Positions 24,703 to 34,892 of a stretch of DNA of 50,870 bases are shown piece by piece (position 1 is the first letter of the stretch; each line of letters begins with the position of its first letter). The stretch comes from Caulobacteraceae bacterium. GTDB lineage: Bacteria; Pseudomonadota; Alphaproteobacteria; Caulobacterales; Caulobacteraceae. The stretch covers positions 1 to 50,870 of the forward strand of contig JARLIQ010000070.1 in NCBI GenBank assembly GCA_031291645.1, in the 5' to 3' direction. A program made the position numbers and the translations under genes. The notes under the pieces are model-generated. The model was not told where the DNA came from and searched no databases. It saw nothing but the letters and a program-made list of their open reading frames with translations.

Positions 24703-26496
24703 ATGGCCGACGAAGACCTCATGCCCGAAGCCGAAACGCCGGAGCGCGATCCGGACACCTCGGACATGTTCGGCGCGCCCGCCGCGGCGCCCAAGGCCGC
24801 GCCGGCCGCCGAGGGGCGCGAAGGCAAGGCCTACCAGGTCCTTGCGCGCAAATACCGGCCCCAGACCTTCGAGGACCTGATCGGCCAGGAGGCGATGGTG
24901 CGCACCCTGCGCAACGCCTTCAGCAGCGGCCGCATCGCCCACGCCTTCATGCTCACCGGCGTGCGGGGGGTGGGCAAGACCACGACCGCGCGCCTGCTGG
25001 CGCGGGCGCTGAACTACGAGAGCGAGACCGTCCACCAGCCATCGCTCGACCTGGAGACTCTGGGCGTCCACTGCCAGGCGATCATCGACGGGCGGCACAT
25101 GGACGTGCTGGAACTCGACGCCGCCAGCCGCACCAAGGCCGACGAGATGCGCGAGCTGCTGGATGGGGTGCGCTACAGCCCCGCCGAGGCGCGCTACAAG
25201 GTCTACATCATCGACGAAGTGCACATGCTCTCGACGGCGGCGTTCAACGTGCTGCTCAAGACGCTGGAAGAGCCGCCGCCGCACGCCAAGTTCATCTTCG
25301 CCACCACCGAGATCCGCAAGGTGCCGGTGACCATCCTCTCGCGCTGCCAGCGCTTCGACCTGCGCCGGGTCGAGCCGGAGGTGATCATCGAGAACCTGAA
25401 GAGCATCCTGGGCAAGGAGCACGCCTCGGTCGACGACGAGGGCCTGACCCTGATCGCCCGAGCGGCGGAGGGGTCGGTGCGCGACGCCCAGTCGCTGCTG
25501 GACCAGGCCATCGTCCAGGCCGAGGGCGGGGCGATGGTCACCGCCGCGGTGGTGCGCGACATGCTGGGCCTGGCCGATCGGGCCCAGACCATCACCCTGT
25601 TCGAGCTGGCCATGAGGGGGCAGGCGGGCGAGGCGATCGAAGCCTTCCGCACCCTTTACGGCTATGGCGCCGATCCGGTGGTCGTGATGCTGGACCTGCT
25701 GGACCACGCCCACGGCGCGGCGGTGGCCAAGGCCCTGGGGCCGGACGCCCTGGGCCTGCCCAAGGAACAGGCGGCCCGGCTGGCGGCGATCGGCGCCCAG
25801 GCCTCGGCCGGGACCCTCTCGCGCACCTGGCAGATGCTGCTCAAGGCCCACGACGAGGCGCGCCGCGCCCCCGACCCCAAGGCGGCGGTCGAGATGGCGC
25901 TGATCCGCCTGTGCTACGTCGCCGACCTGCCGGGGCCGGAGGAGGCGCTGAAGGCCCTGCGCGACGGCGCGCCGGTCGGCGGCGGCCAGCCGGCTCCGTC
26001 CGCGCCCGGCCCGTCCGGTGGCGGCCACGGCGGCGGCGCGGCCCACGCCTTCGCCGCCCAGGCCCGGCCCGCGGCGGCTCCGCCGCCCCAGCCGCAGTCG
26101 TTCGACGAGGTCGTCGCCCTGATCGACGCCAAGCGCGAGATCGGGTTGAAGCTGGACGTCGAGCGCTTCGTACGGCCCATCAGCTTTCGCCCCGGCGCCA
26201 TCACCTTCGAACCGGCGCCCGGCGCGCCCGCCAACCTCGCCGGCCGGCTGGTCTCGCGGCTGAAGGAATGGACCGGCCAGCCGTGGCTGGTGGCCGCCGA
26301 GGGCGGCGGTGGCGCGGAAAGCGCCTGGGAGCGGCAGAAGCGCGAGGAACGCGAGGCCCGCGCCCAGATCGAGGCCGACCCCTTCGTCCGCTCGGTGATG
26401 GACACCTTCCCCGGCGCGGAGATCGTCGGCGTCAGGATGATGGCGACGCCGGACGCCGCCCCGCCGCCCGAGGAACCCGCCGAGGACGACGATTAG
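24703..26496 (+). CDS. dnaX: DNA polymerase III gamma/tau subunit (clamp loader)
   Basis: 597 aa. AAA+ clamp-loader subunit of the replisome. An acidic, Ala-rich N-terminal extension of about 40 residues precedes the AAA+ domain: Walker A GVRGVGKTT (86-94), Walker B IIDEVH (169-174) and the SRC arginine-finger motif (213-215). The zinc-binding cysteine cluster expected between Walker A and B is missing; only Cys124 remains. Domain III is followed by a Gly/Pro/Ala-rich linker (about 425-465) and a tau-specific C-terminus. In Caulobacter the short gamma form arises by ClpXP processing rather than frameshifting. The stop codon abuts an IS element. Confidence 0.96.
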   Translation: MADEDLMPEAETPERDPDTSDMFGAPAAAPKAAPAAEGREGKAYQVLARKYRPQTFEDLIGQEAMVRTLRNAFSSGRIAHAFMLTGVRGVGKTTTARLLARALNYESETVHQPSLDLETLGVHCQAIIDGRHMDVLELDAASRTKADEMRELLDGVRYSPAEARYKVYIIDEVHMLSTAAFNVLLKTLEEPPPHAKFIFATTEIRKVPVTILSRCQRFDLRRVEPEVIIENLKSILGKEHASVDDEGLTLIARAAEGSVRDAQSLLDQAIVQAEGGAMVTAAVVRDMLGLADRAQTITLFELAMRGQAGEAIEAFRTLYGYGADPVVVMLDLLDHAHGAAVAKALGPDALGLPKEQAARLAAIGAQASAGTLSRTWQMLLKAHDEARRAPDPKAAVEMALIRLCYVADLPGPEEALKALRDGAPVGGGQPAPSAPGPSGGGHGGGAAHAFAAQARPAAAPPPQPQSFDEVVALIDAKREIGLKLDVERFVRPISFRPGAITFEPAPGAPANLAGRLVSRLKEWTGQPWLVAAEGGGGAESAWERQKREEREARAQIEADPFVRSVMDTFPGAEIVGVRMMATPDAAPPPEEPAEDDD

Positions 26497-26497
26497 C

Positions 26498-26514
26498 TCG
26501 TAGTGCCGATTTAG
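26498..26514 (+). repeat. Left terminal inverted repeat of the IS
   Basis: TCGTAGTGCCGATTTAG, matching 16 of 17 bases to the inverse of the right end. It begins 2 bp behind the dnaX stop codon and covers the stop of the transposase gene. Confidence 0.85.
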
Positions 26515-27275
26515 CTATTTGAGCCAGAGCATGATGGATGCGAGGACGACGAAGCCCATGAAGGTTTCGGCGAGCTTGTCGTATCGGGTTGCGATGCGTC
26601 GGCAGTGCTTGATGCGCTTGAAGAAGTTCTCGACGCGGTTTCGCTCCTTGTAGAGGTCCTTGTCGTAGGCGTGCTGTCGCTTGCGGTGACGCCGGGGCGG
26701 TATGACCGGATCGCCGCCCTGGTCGATGATCTTCTGGTAGAGCCGGTCGGCGTCGTAGGCCTTGTCGGCCAGGACGTTTTGCGCCGCCACGCCTTCGATC
26801 AGGTCGCACGCCGGCGCCATGTCGTTCTGCTGGCCAGGGCCCAGGATGAGGCGGACTGGCAGGCCCAAGGCGTCTACGCAGACGTGAAGCTTGGTCCCGA
26901 AGCCGCCGCGAGAGCGGCCAAGCGCCTGGGCGTCCTGTCCCCCCTTTTTTTGGGCGCGCCGGCGGCTTGGGCGTGGGCCCGGATGACGCTGGCGTCCAGC
27001 ATCACCCACTCCAGGTCTGGCTCGGCGGCCACCGCCTCGAAGATGCGGTTCAGCACCCCCATCTCGATCCAACGGTAGTAACGCCGCTTCACCGACTGAT
27101 AGGGGCCGAACCGCTCGGGAAGGTCGCGCCAGCGCCCGCCTGAACGGGCCATCCACAACAGCGCGTCGATGAACCGCCGCCCGTTGCTGCGCGGGCCGCG
27201 CTTGCCCTTCAGCCCTCCCGGAACGAACGGCTTGATCCGCTCCCACTGATCGTCACGAAGAACTTCACCTTCCAA
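26515..27275 (-). CDS. IS5-family DDE transposase, two frames joined by a -1 frameshift
   Basis: Frame A (from a likely TTG at 27275, ending 26874) has the DNA-binding part LRDDQWERIKPFVPGG and RFIDALLWMARSGGRWRDLP, plus the first catalytic Asp in MLDASVIRAHAQ. Frame B (ending 26515) carries GFGTKLHVCVDALGLPVRL, the second Asp in VLADKAYDAD and the Glu in ERNRVENFFKRIKHCRRIAT. The frames overlap at A7G6 on the coding strand (26939-26951), so a -1 slip on A-AAA-AAG would give one full transposase with D-D-E. No further stops interrupt either part, so the element may be active. Confidence 0.85.
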
Positions 27276-27327
27276 GGCCGCCTCCAAAAAGCAGCCTTGA
27301 ATCAGAACTCGCGATCCACCGGAATCC

Positions 27328-27344
27328 CTAAATCGGCACCACGA
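27328..27344 (-). repeat. Right terminal inverted repeat of the IS
   Basis: CTAAATCGGCACCACGA; its reverse complement matches the left repeat at 16 of 17 positions. The match extends outward by two of three further bases. Confidence 0.85.
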
Positions 27345-27346
27345 CC

Positions 27347-27400
27347 TAGAGCGGGCCCTCGGAAATGTGCGAAGGGGTTTTCCGCCCGCAACCCGCTCTA
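27347..27400. repeat. Structured intergenic element, first hairpin
   Basis: TAGAGCGGG (27347-27355) and CCCGCTCTA (27392-27400) are perfect inverted arms. Inside, GGAAA (27361-27365) can pair with TTTCC (27378-27382). Before the IS inserted, this element would have begun at the dnaX stop codon and may have been the dnaX terminator or a repeat. Confidence 0.6.
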
Positions 27401-27413
27401 ACTCTTTAGAATC

Positions 27414-27461
27414 GATCACGTTTATGATTTTGGATTGATTCAATCCAAAATCATCGTGATC
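27414..27461. repeat. AT-rich palindrome, second hairpin of the intergenic element
   Basis: ATGATTTTGGATTGA (27424-27438), one T, then its exact reverse complement (27440-27454). Outer arms GATCACG (27414-27420) and CGTGATC (27455-27461) extend it across a 3-base bulge. This 22-bp stem in AT-rich sequence contrasts with the GC-rich surroundings. It lies between the IS and the 3' end of the GST gene, and could be a bidirectional terminator or a dispersed REP/MITE-like unit. Confidence 0.7.
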
Positions 27462-27484
27462 TAGGTGCGGACGGCGGCCCCGCC

Positions 27485-28102
27485 CTAGGTTCCGGCCTTG
27501 GCCGCCTCGCGGGCCATCATCTCGGCGCGCCAGCGCTCGACGTTGGCCAGGCCCTCGGGCACGGCGAACTTCACCATCCGGGCGAAGTCGAGGCTGATCG
27601 CGGCGACGATGTCGGCCATGGTGACGCGCTCGCCGGCGATGAAGGGGTGGGCCGCGAGCTGGCGGTCGAACAGGCGCAGGGACCGTTCGGCGGCCTGGCG
27701 GTTGTTGGCCGCCACCTCGGGCGATTGGGTCTCCAGGGCGGCTAGCGCCGGGTGGGCGTGGCGCACGGCCATCATCAGCGGCGTGGCCACCATCATCTCG
27801 GCGCGGCGGGTCCACATCTCGATCAGCGCCGTCTCCTTCGGATCGCGCCCGAACAGGTTCGGCTCGGGATAGACGCTCTCCAGGTAGCGGCAGATGGCCA
27901 GGGATTCGGTGATGGTCGTCCCGTCGTCCAGCTCCAGCGCCGGCACGTTGGCGATGCCGGTCTTGGCCAGGTAGTCGCGCGTCCGGTGCTCGCCCTTGAA
28001 CACGTCCAGATTGATCACCTCGACGTCGTCTATGCCCTTCTCGGCCATGAACCAGCGCACCCGGCGCGGGTTGGGGGCGCGGAAGCTGTCGTAGAGTTTC
28101 AT
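27485..28102 (-). CDS. Glutathione S-transferase family protein
   Basis: 205 aa from the ATG at 28102, which starts directly at the thioredoxin-like domain (MKLYDSFRAPNPRRVRWFMA). The glutathione-contact region NVPALELDDGTTITESLAIC contains the cis-proline and the Glu-Ser pair. The C-terminal helical domain includes FIAGERVTMADIVAAISLDF, the N-capping box common in GSTs. It probably conjugates or reduces small electrophiles in the cytoplasm; substrate unknown. The gene is alone, between the palindromic element and the exporter operon. Confidence 0.9.
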   Translation of the reverse strand: MKLYDSFRAPNPRRVRWFMAEKGIDDVEVINLDVFKGEHRTRDYLAKTGIANVPALELDDGTTITESLAICRYLESVYPEPNLFGRDPKETALIEMWTRRAEMMVATPLMMAVRHAHPALAALETQSPEVAANNRQAAERSLRLFDRQLAAHPFIAGERVTMADIVAAISLDFARMVKFAVPEGLANVERWRAEMMAREAAKAGT

Positions 28103-28259
28103 CGGCGTTCGTCCCTTGGTTTTGCGCCAGTCAACCACGCCGGCGGGCCCGGGCGAAGGGCCCGTTACCGCGATTTAACTTGGTTTCGGCGGGCGTCGGC
28201 CGCTTCATCCGCCCCGTAAGGCGAGGGCGAGAGGTCCGCGCCACCTTGGGGTGTGACCG

Positions 28260-29399
28260 GTGTCCTTGGCGCTATCGACGCTGATCTACGAGTGGCGACG
28301 CTACCTGGCGGCGATCATCGCCCTGGCCTTCTCGGGCCTGCTGATCCTGGCCCAGGTCGGGCTGTTCGCCGGCATCGCCGACGCCTTCACCGCCACCATC
28401 GACCGCTCGCGCGCCGAGATCATGGTGATGTCGCCCCAGTCCGAGAGCCTGATGGGCGACGGCCAGGGCCTGCCGGCCCGGGTCGAGCCGCTGATCTACC
28501 TCAATCCCCAGGTCGCCGACGTCCGGCCGATGGACGGCGACGGCGCCCTCTGGCGCAACCACCCGGCCCCCGGCCAGAAGCTGGCCCACACCTTCGTCCA
28601 GCTGTTCACCGTCGGGACCGAGCCCGGGGCGGTGGACCTGCCGACCGACTACACCGAGGCGACGCGGGTGGCGCTGATGGAGCCCTACGCGGTGGCCGTC
28701 GACGCGACCGCGCTCGGCCAGCTCGGGGTCAAGCTGGGCGACCAGGCGACGCTGAACGGCAAGACGGTGACCGTGCGGGCGGTGCTGCGCAACTATCCGA
28801 ACGTGGCCCAGGCCACGGTCTTCGTCTCGCGCGACACGATGCGGCTCCTGGGCATGGGCGACAAGGGCGACCACGTGGGCCCGCTGCTGGTGCGGATCGC
28901 CGACCCGGCCAAGGCCATCGAGGTGCGCGACGAACTGAACGCCAACAGCCACGGCCTCTACCGCGCCTGGACCCGCCAGGAGCTGTCCAAGGCCAACCAG
29001 AGCGCCATCCTGACCAAGGACATCATCGGCGTGCTCCTGGTGTTCTCGGTGATCCTGGGCGCGGGCATCGGCACCGGCATCACCTGGCAGACCCTGCGCG
29101 GGGCGATCTTCGCCAACATCAAGGAGTTCGCCTCCCTGCGCGCGCTCGGCGTCTCGATGGGCGCGCTGCGGATGATCGTCATCGAGCTCAGTTTCTGGGT
29201 CGGGATCGCGGGACTGCTGGCCGCCGGCCTCTTCGTCTGGGGCGTCTCGCTGCTCGCCGGCTACGCGGGCCTGCCGATGACCTTTCCGCCGCAGATGGTC
29301 GGGGCGACGGCCGTGCTGCTGGTGCTGATCGCGGTGGGATCGGGCTTCCTGTCGCTCGGCGTGCTCAAGCAAAGCCAGCCCGCGGACCTGCTGCGATGA
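28260..29399 (+). CDS. ABC exporter permease, DevC/MacB-like (FtsX family)
   Basis: 379 aa from a GTG start. Four transmembrane segments: one N-terminal (YLAAIIALAFSGLLILAQVG), then a large periplasmic domain (about 45-255), then three C-terminal helices (IIGVLLVFSVILGAGIGTGI; FWVGIAGLLAAGLFVWGVSL; MVGATAVLLVLIAVGSGFLS). This is the FtsX/MacB fold, here in the DevC arrangement. It overlaps the ATPase gene (ATGA). With the next two genes it would form a tripartite exporter; cargo is unknown, with glycolipids known for the cyanobacterial DevBCA prototype. Confidence 0.88.
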   Translation: MSLALSTLIYEWRRYLAAIIALAFSGLLILAQVGLFAGIADAFTATIDRSRAEIMVMSPQSESLMGDGQGLPARVEPLIYLNPQVADVRPMDGDGALWRNHPAPGQKLAHTFVQLFTVGTEPGAVDLPTDYTEATRVALMEPYAVAVDATALGQLGVKLGDQATLNGKTVTVRAVLRNYPNVAQATVFVSRDTMRLLGMGDKGDHVGPLLVRIADPAKAIEVRDELNANSHGLYRAWTRQELSKANQSAILTKDIIGVLLVFSVILGAGIGTGITWQTLRGAIFANIKEFASLRALGVSMGALRMIVIELSFWVGIAGLLAAGLFVWGVSLLAGYAGLPMTFPPQMVGATAVLLVLIAVGSGFLSLGVLKQSQPADLLR

Positions 29400-30142
29400 G
29401 CCTTCCGCCGCCCGCCCTTCAGGCCCACGGCCTGCGCAAGAGCTTCAAGACCGGCCGCACCCGCATCGAGGTGCTGCGCGGCGTGGACTTCGACGCCCGC
29501 CATGGCGAGCTGACCCTGGTGATGGGCCCGTCCGGCTCGGGCAAGTCGACCCTGGTGGCGACCCTCTCGGGCCTGCTGCGTCCCGACGAGGGCGAGGTGA
29601 CGGCGCTCGGCCAGGACCTCTGGAGCCAGAGCCCGGGCCGCATCGACCGGTTCCGGCTGGATCACTGCGGCTTCATCTTCCAGGGCTTCAACCTGTTCCC
29701 TGCCCTGACCGCGGCCCAGCAGATCGAGGTGGTGCTGCGCCATCAGGGCCGCCCGCGCGACGAGGCCCGCCGGATCGCGGCCGAGGCGCTGGACGAGGTC
29801 GGCATGACCCGGCGGCTCGGCCAGCGGCCCTCCGAGCTTTCCGGCGGCGAGAAGCAGCGGGTGGCCATCGCCCGGGCCCTCGCCAAGCAGCCGCGCCTGC
29901 TGTTCGCCGACGAGCCGACCTCGGCCCTCGACGGCGAGAACGGCCAGGTGGTCATCCGCCTGCTGCAGCGCGCCGCCAAGGCCCACGACGCGGCCGTGGT
30001 CTGCGTCACCCACGACCCTCGGCTGGAGGTCTTCGCCGACCGGGTCATCCATATCGAGGACGGCCGCATCCTGGACGACCGGCGCGCCGCGCCGTCGCCG
30101 GCCCCGGCCGCCGCCAGCCTGCTTGAAGGAGCCCGAGCCTGA
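29396..30142 (+). CDS. ABC exporter ATPase, DevA/LolD-like
   Basis: 248 aa. Walker A GPSGSGKST is at 44-52, the Q-loop FIFQGFNLFPAL at 93-104, signature LSGGE at 148-152, Walker B LLFADEP at 168-174 and the H-loop VCVTHDPR. The length and LSGGE signature fit the MacB/LolD/DevA group rather than importers. Overlaps on both sides (ATGA with the permease, one base with the fusion protein) show a single translational unit. Confidence 0.92.
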   Translation: MSLPPPALQAHGLRKSFKTGRTRIEVLRGVDFDARHGELTLVMGPSGSGKSTLVATLSGLLRPDEGEVTALGQDLWSQSPGRIDRFRLDHCGFIFQGFNLFPALTAAQQIEVVLRHQGRPRDEARRIAAEALDEVGMTRRLGQRPSELSGGEKQRVAIARALAKQPRLLFADEPTSALDGENGQVVIRLLQRAAKAHDAAVVCVTHDPRLEVFADRVIHIEDGRILDDRRAAPSPAPAAASLLEGARA

Positions 30143-31116
30143 TGTCCGCCCTGATCCGCCGCCCCGTCTTCTGGCTCGCCGTGCTCGCGGTGGTCGTCGT
30201 CGGCTCGATCGGCGGCGCCCTGGCGCTCGGCGCCAAGGGCCGCGCCGCCCACGCCGCCGCCAAGCCGGCGGCCGACACCCCCTACGCCGCCATCGCGGCC
30301 GGCAAGGCCGACGTCGAGGGCGGGCTGATCCAGGTCGCCGCCCGCGCGCCCGGCGTCGTGCGCGAGGTCGACGCGCACGAGGGCGACCACGTCAGGCTCG
30401 GCCAGGTCCTGGCCCGCCAGGAGGACGACCAGGCGCGCCTGGCCGCCTTGACCGCCCGCGCCGACCTCGGCCAGGCCCGCGCCCAGGTGGCGGCCATCCA
30501 GGTGCAGATCGCCACCGCCCACCGGGAATACGACCGCCTGGCGCGGCTCGCGGCCCAGAACTGGGTGGCCAAGCAGCAGCTCGACCAGGCCGGCGACGCC
30601 ATCCGCACCGCCGAGGCCCAGCAGGGCATGCAGCAGGCCGCCATCGCCGCGGCCCAGGCGCGCCTGGCCCAGGCGGAATACAACGAGGAGCTGACCATCA
30701 TCCGCGCCCCGGCCGACGGGGTGATCGTTCGGCGCTACGCCAACCCCGGCTCGGGCGCCTCGACCCTGAACGTCTCGACCATGTTCGACCTCGAACCCGA
30801 CACCCCGCATATCGTGCGCGCCGAGGTGGCCGAGGCGGCCGTGCCGCTGGTCAAGCTGGGCGAGACCGTCGAGCTGGTCCCCGAGGCCGACCAGGGCCAC
30901 GTCTACCTGGGCAAGGTGCTGCGCCGCTCGGGCGTGTTCGGCGCGCGCAAGCTTTTGTCCGACGACCCGGCCGAGGCCACCGACACCCGGGTGGTCGAGG
31001 TGGTGGTCTCGGCCGACAGCGCCCCGTTCCTCGTCGGCCAGCGGGTGCTGGTGAAGTTCATGCGCGCCGGCCGCGCGGCGGGGCAGGAGACCGCGGCCGG
31101 CCCGGCGAAGGGGTAG
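30142..31116 (+). CDS. HlyD-type membrane fusion protein of the ABC exporter (DevB-like)
   Basis: 324 aa. N-terminal membrane anchor (VFWLAVLAVVVVGSIGGALA), lipoyl-like beta domain (GLIQVAARAPGVVREVDAHEG), and a coiled-coil hairpin of Ala/Gln-rich helices (about 95-180). The second lipoyl half is IRAPADGVIVRRYANPGSG, followed by a beta-barrel. It should bridge the inner-membrane ABC unit to an outer-membrane channel, which is not encoded here (a TolC-like protein elsewhere). It converges on copA 7 bp downstream. Confidence 0.9.
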   Translation: MSALIRRPVFWLAVLAVVVVGSIGGALALGAKGRAAHAAAKPAADTPYAAIAAGKADVEGGLIQVAARAPGVVREVDAHEGDHVRLGQVLARQEDDQARLAALTARADLGQARAQVAAIQVQIATAHREYDRLARLAAQNWVAKQQLDQAGDAIRTAEAQQGMQQAAIAAAQARLAQAEYNEELTIIRAPADGVIVRRYANPGSGASTLNVSTMFDLEPDTPHIVRAEVAEAAVPLVKLGETVELVPEADQGHVYLGKVLRRSGVFGARKLLSDDPAEATDTRVVEVVVSADSAPFLVGQRVLVKFMRAGRAAGQETAAGPAKG

Positions 31117-31123
31117 GCAGGGT

Positions 31124-33388
<2,265 letters not shown>

Positions 33389-33409
33389 GGCTCGGGACCT
33401 TCTGCTACC

Positions 33410-33426
33410 ATACCCCCGAAAGGTAT
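33410..33426. promoter_or_regulatory. Candidate CsoR operator between copA and csoR
   Basis: ATACC (33410-33414) and GGTAT (33422-33426) form an inverted repeat around a C-rich centre, resembling C/G-flanked dyads bound by CsoR proteins. It is the only dyad in the 44-bp divergent gap and ends 6 bp before the csoR ATG, so one bound repressor could shut off both genes. Confidence 0.6.
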
Positions 33427-33432
33427 ATAGGC

Positions 33433-33708
33433 ATGCAAGCGGATACTAAGCAATCCTGCGGGGCGCGGTTGAAGCGGATCGAGGGGCAGGTGAGGGGCCT
33501 CTCGAAGATGGTCGAGGACGACCGTTACTGCATCGACATCGTCACCCAGATCGCCGCGGTGCGCGCGGCCCTGCGCAAGGTCGAGGAGGCGGTGCTGCAG
33601 GATCACGTGGCGCACTGCGTCGAGGGCGCGATCAGGAGCGGCGATCCGGACGAGCAGCGGCGCAAGGTCGCCGAGCTGATCGAGGTCTTCGGCCGCACGG
33701 CCCGTTAG
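33433..33708 (+). CDS. csoR: Copper-sensing transcriptional repressor, CsoR family
   Basis: 91-aa all-helical DUF156 protein. The Cu(I) ligand set is present with the spacing of Mycobacterium CsoR: Cys33 (in RYCIDI), His58 and Cys62 (in DHVAHC). The N-terminal block [19 protein letters not shown] is typical of the family. Cu(I) binding should release the protein from the operator next to it and derepress copA. RcnR-type nickel sensing is less likely because the ligand pattern is the copper one. Confidence 0.92.
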   Translation: MQADTKQSCGARLKRIEGQVRGLSKMVEDDRYCIDIVTQIAAVRAALRKVEEAVLQDHVAHCVEGAIRSGDPDEQRRKVAELIEVFGRTAR

Positions 33709-33811
33709 AACGGCGCCGCGACGTCAGCGCCAGCCGCGCCTTGACGCTGGGCCGCGCCGGCGCCAGACCGGCGCCCGCACTCGTTTCAAACGAACGTAAG
33801 GAACTGGCGAC

Positions 33812-34717
33812 ATGGCGGACATCCGCTTCGACGGCAAGGTGGCGATCGTAACCGGCGCGGGCGGCGGCCTTGGCCGGCAGCATGCGCTGGAACTGGCGCG
33901 GCGCGGCGCCAAGGTGGTGGTCAACGACCTCGGCGGCTCGGTGGACGGCTCGGGCGGCTCGTCCGAGGCGGCCCAGAAGGTGGTCGAGGAGATCAAGGCC
34001 TTCGGCGGTGAGGCCCTGGCCAACGGCTCGTCGGTGACCGACGACGCGGGCGTCGCCCACATGATCCAGCAGGCCATGGACGCCTGGGGCCGGATCGACA
34101 TCCTGATCGCCAACGCCGGCGTGCTGCGCGACAAGTCCTTCTCCAAGATGGAGATCGCCGACTTCGAATTCGTGCTGAACGTCCACCTGATGGGCACGGT
34201 GAAGCCGACCAAGGCGGTCTGGGAGATCATGAAGGCCCAGAACTACGGGCGGATCGTGGTCACCACCTCCTCGTCGGGCCTCTACGGCAACTTCGGCCAG
34301 TCCAACTACGGCGCGGCCAAGCTCGGCATCGTCGGCTTCATGAACACCATCAAGCTCGAGGGCCAGAAGAACAACGTCCACATCAACGCCATCTCGCCGG
34401 TGGCCGGCACGCGGATGACCGAGAACCTGATGCCGCCGGAGATCCTCAAGCGGCTGGCGCCGGAGTTCGTCACCCCGGGGGTGGTCTACCTGTGCTCGGA
34501 AGAGGCGCCGACGGGCGAGATCCTGACCGCCGGCGGCGGCGTCTTCGCCTTGGCCAAGATCCACGAGACCGAGGGCGTGTACCTCGGCGACGGCGGCCTC
34601 TCGGTCGAGGAAGTGCGCGACAACTGGGCCAAGATCACCGACGAGGCGGGCCAGCAGGCCTATTTCGCCGGCGGCGAACAGAGCCAGAAGTTCTTTCGCA
34701 AGATGAGCGGCGGCTGA
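33812..34717 (+). CDS. Short-chain dehydrogenase, MFE-2-like 3-hydroxyacyl-CoA dehydrogenase type
   Basis: 301 aa. Cofactor motif TGAGGGLG (14-21); catalytic Ser153, Tyr166 and Lys170 in SNYGAAK. The NDLGGSVDGSGGS block after beta-2 with its Asp favours NAD. This block and the C-terminal extension (GGGVFALAKIHETEGVYLGD) are typical of SDRs related to the dehydrogenase unit of peroxisomal multifunctional enzyme 2. It probably oxidises 3-hydroxyacyl-CoA or steroid-type alcohols. It is a single gene with a strong terminator behind it. Confidence 0.9.
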   Translation: MADIRFDGKVAIVTGAGGGLGRQHALELARRGAKVVVNDLGGSVDGSGGSSEAAQKVVEEIKAFGGEALANGSSVTDDAGVAHMIQQAMDAWGRIDILIANAGVLRDKSFSKMEIADFEFVLNVHLMGTVKPTKAVWEIMKAQNYGRIVVTTSSSGLYGNFGQSNYGAAKLGIVGFMNTIKLEGQKNNVHINAISPVAGTRMTENLMPPEILKRLAPEFVTPGVVYLCSEEAPTGEILTAGGGVFALAKIHETEGVYLGDGGLSVEEVRDNWAKITDEAGQQAYFAGGEQSQKFFRKMSGG

Positions 34718-34742
34718 TCGCGGGCTCCGTCCCGACGCATCG

Positions 34743-34774
34743 CGGGCGGCCGTTCTGGCCGCCCGTTTTGTTTT
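34743..34774 (+). terminator. Rho-independent terminator after the SDR gene
   Basis: CGGGCGGCC and GGCCGCCCG form a 9-bp GC stem around the loop GTTCT, followed by TTTTGTTTT. This is the clearest intrinsic terminator in the window, 25 bp behind the SDR stop. Confidence 0.92.
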
Positions 34775-34844
34775 GCCGCCGGGCCCCGCATTGCGCGGAA
34801 TTCACTTGCGCGGGATGACTTAGCGTCGTTCAGTTTCCGCCCGA

Positions 34845-34863
34845 GCGCCCGCCAGAGGCGCGG
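34845..34863 (+). repeat. 19-bp leader repeat, copy 1
   Basis: GCGCCCGCCAGAGGCGCGG, identical to 36414-36432. It lies 30 bp upstream of the first GPH carrier start and contains a short CGCC/GGCG dyad. Its occurrence before both paralogues suggests a duplicated leader or shared control. Confidence 0.7.
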
Positions 34864-34892
34864 AGTGAAACCCTAGTGTCCAGGATGACAGC

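Larger units (their letters stand above)
26497..27346 (-). mobile_element. IS5-family (IS427-like) insertion sequence
   Basis: About 850 bp with terminal inverted repeats TCGTAGTGCCGATTTAG (26498-26514) and its inverse with one mismatch (27328-27344). The frameshifted transposase is on the minus strand. TA (or TAG) occurs immediately on both sides (26494-26496 and 27347-27349), fitting a 2-3 bp target duplication. Length, two-frame transposase and TA-type duplication fit the IS427 subgroup. Precise ends are uncertain by 1-2 bp. Confidence 0.88.
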
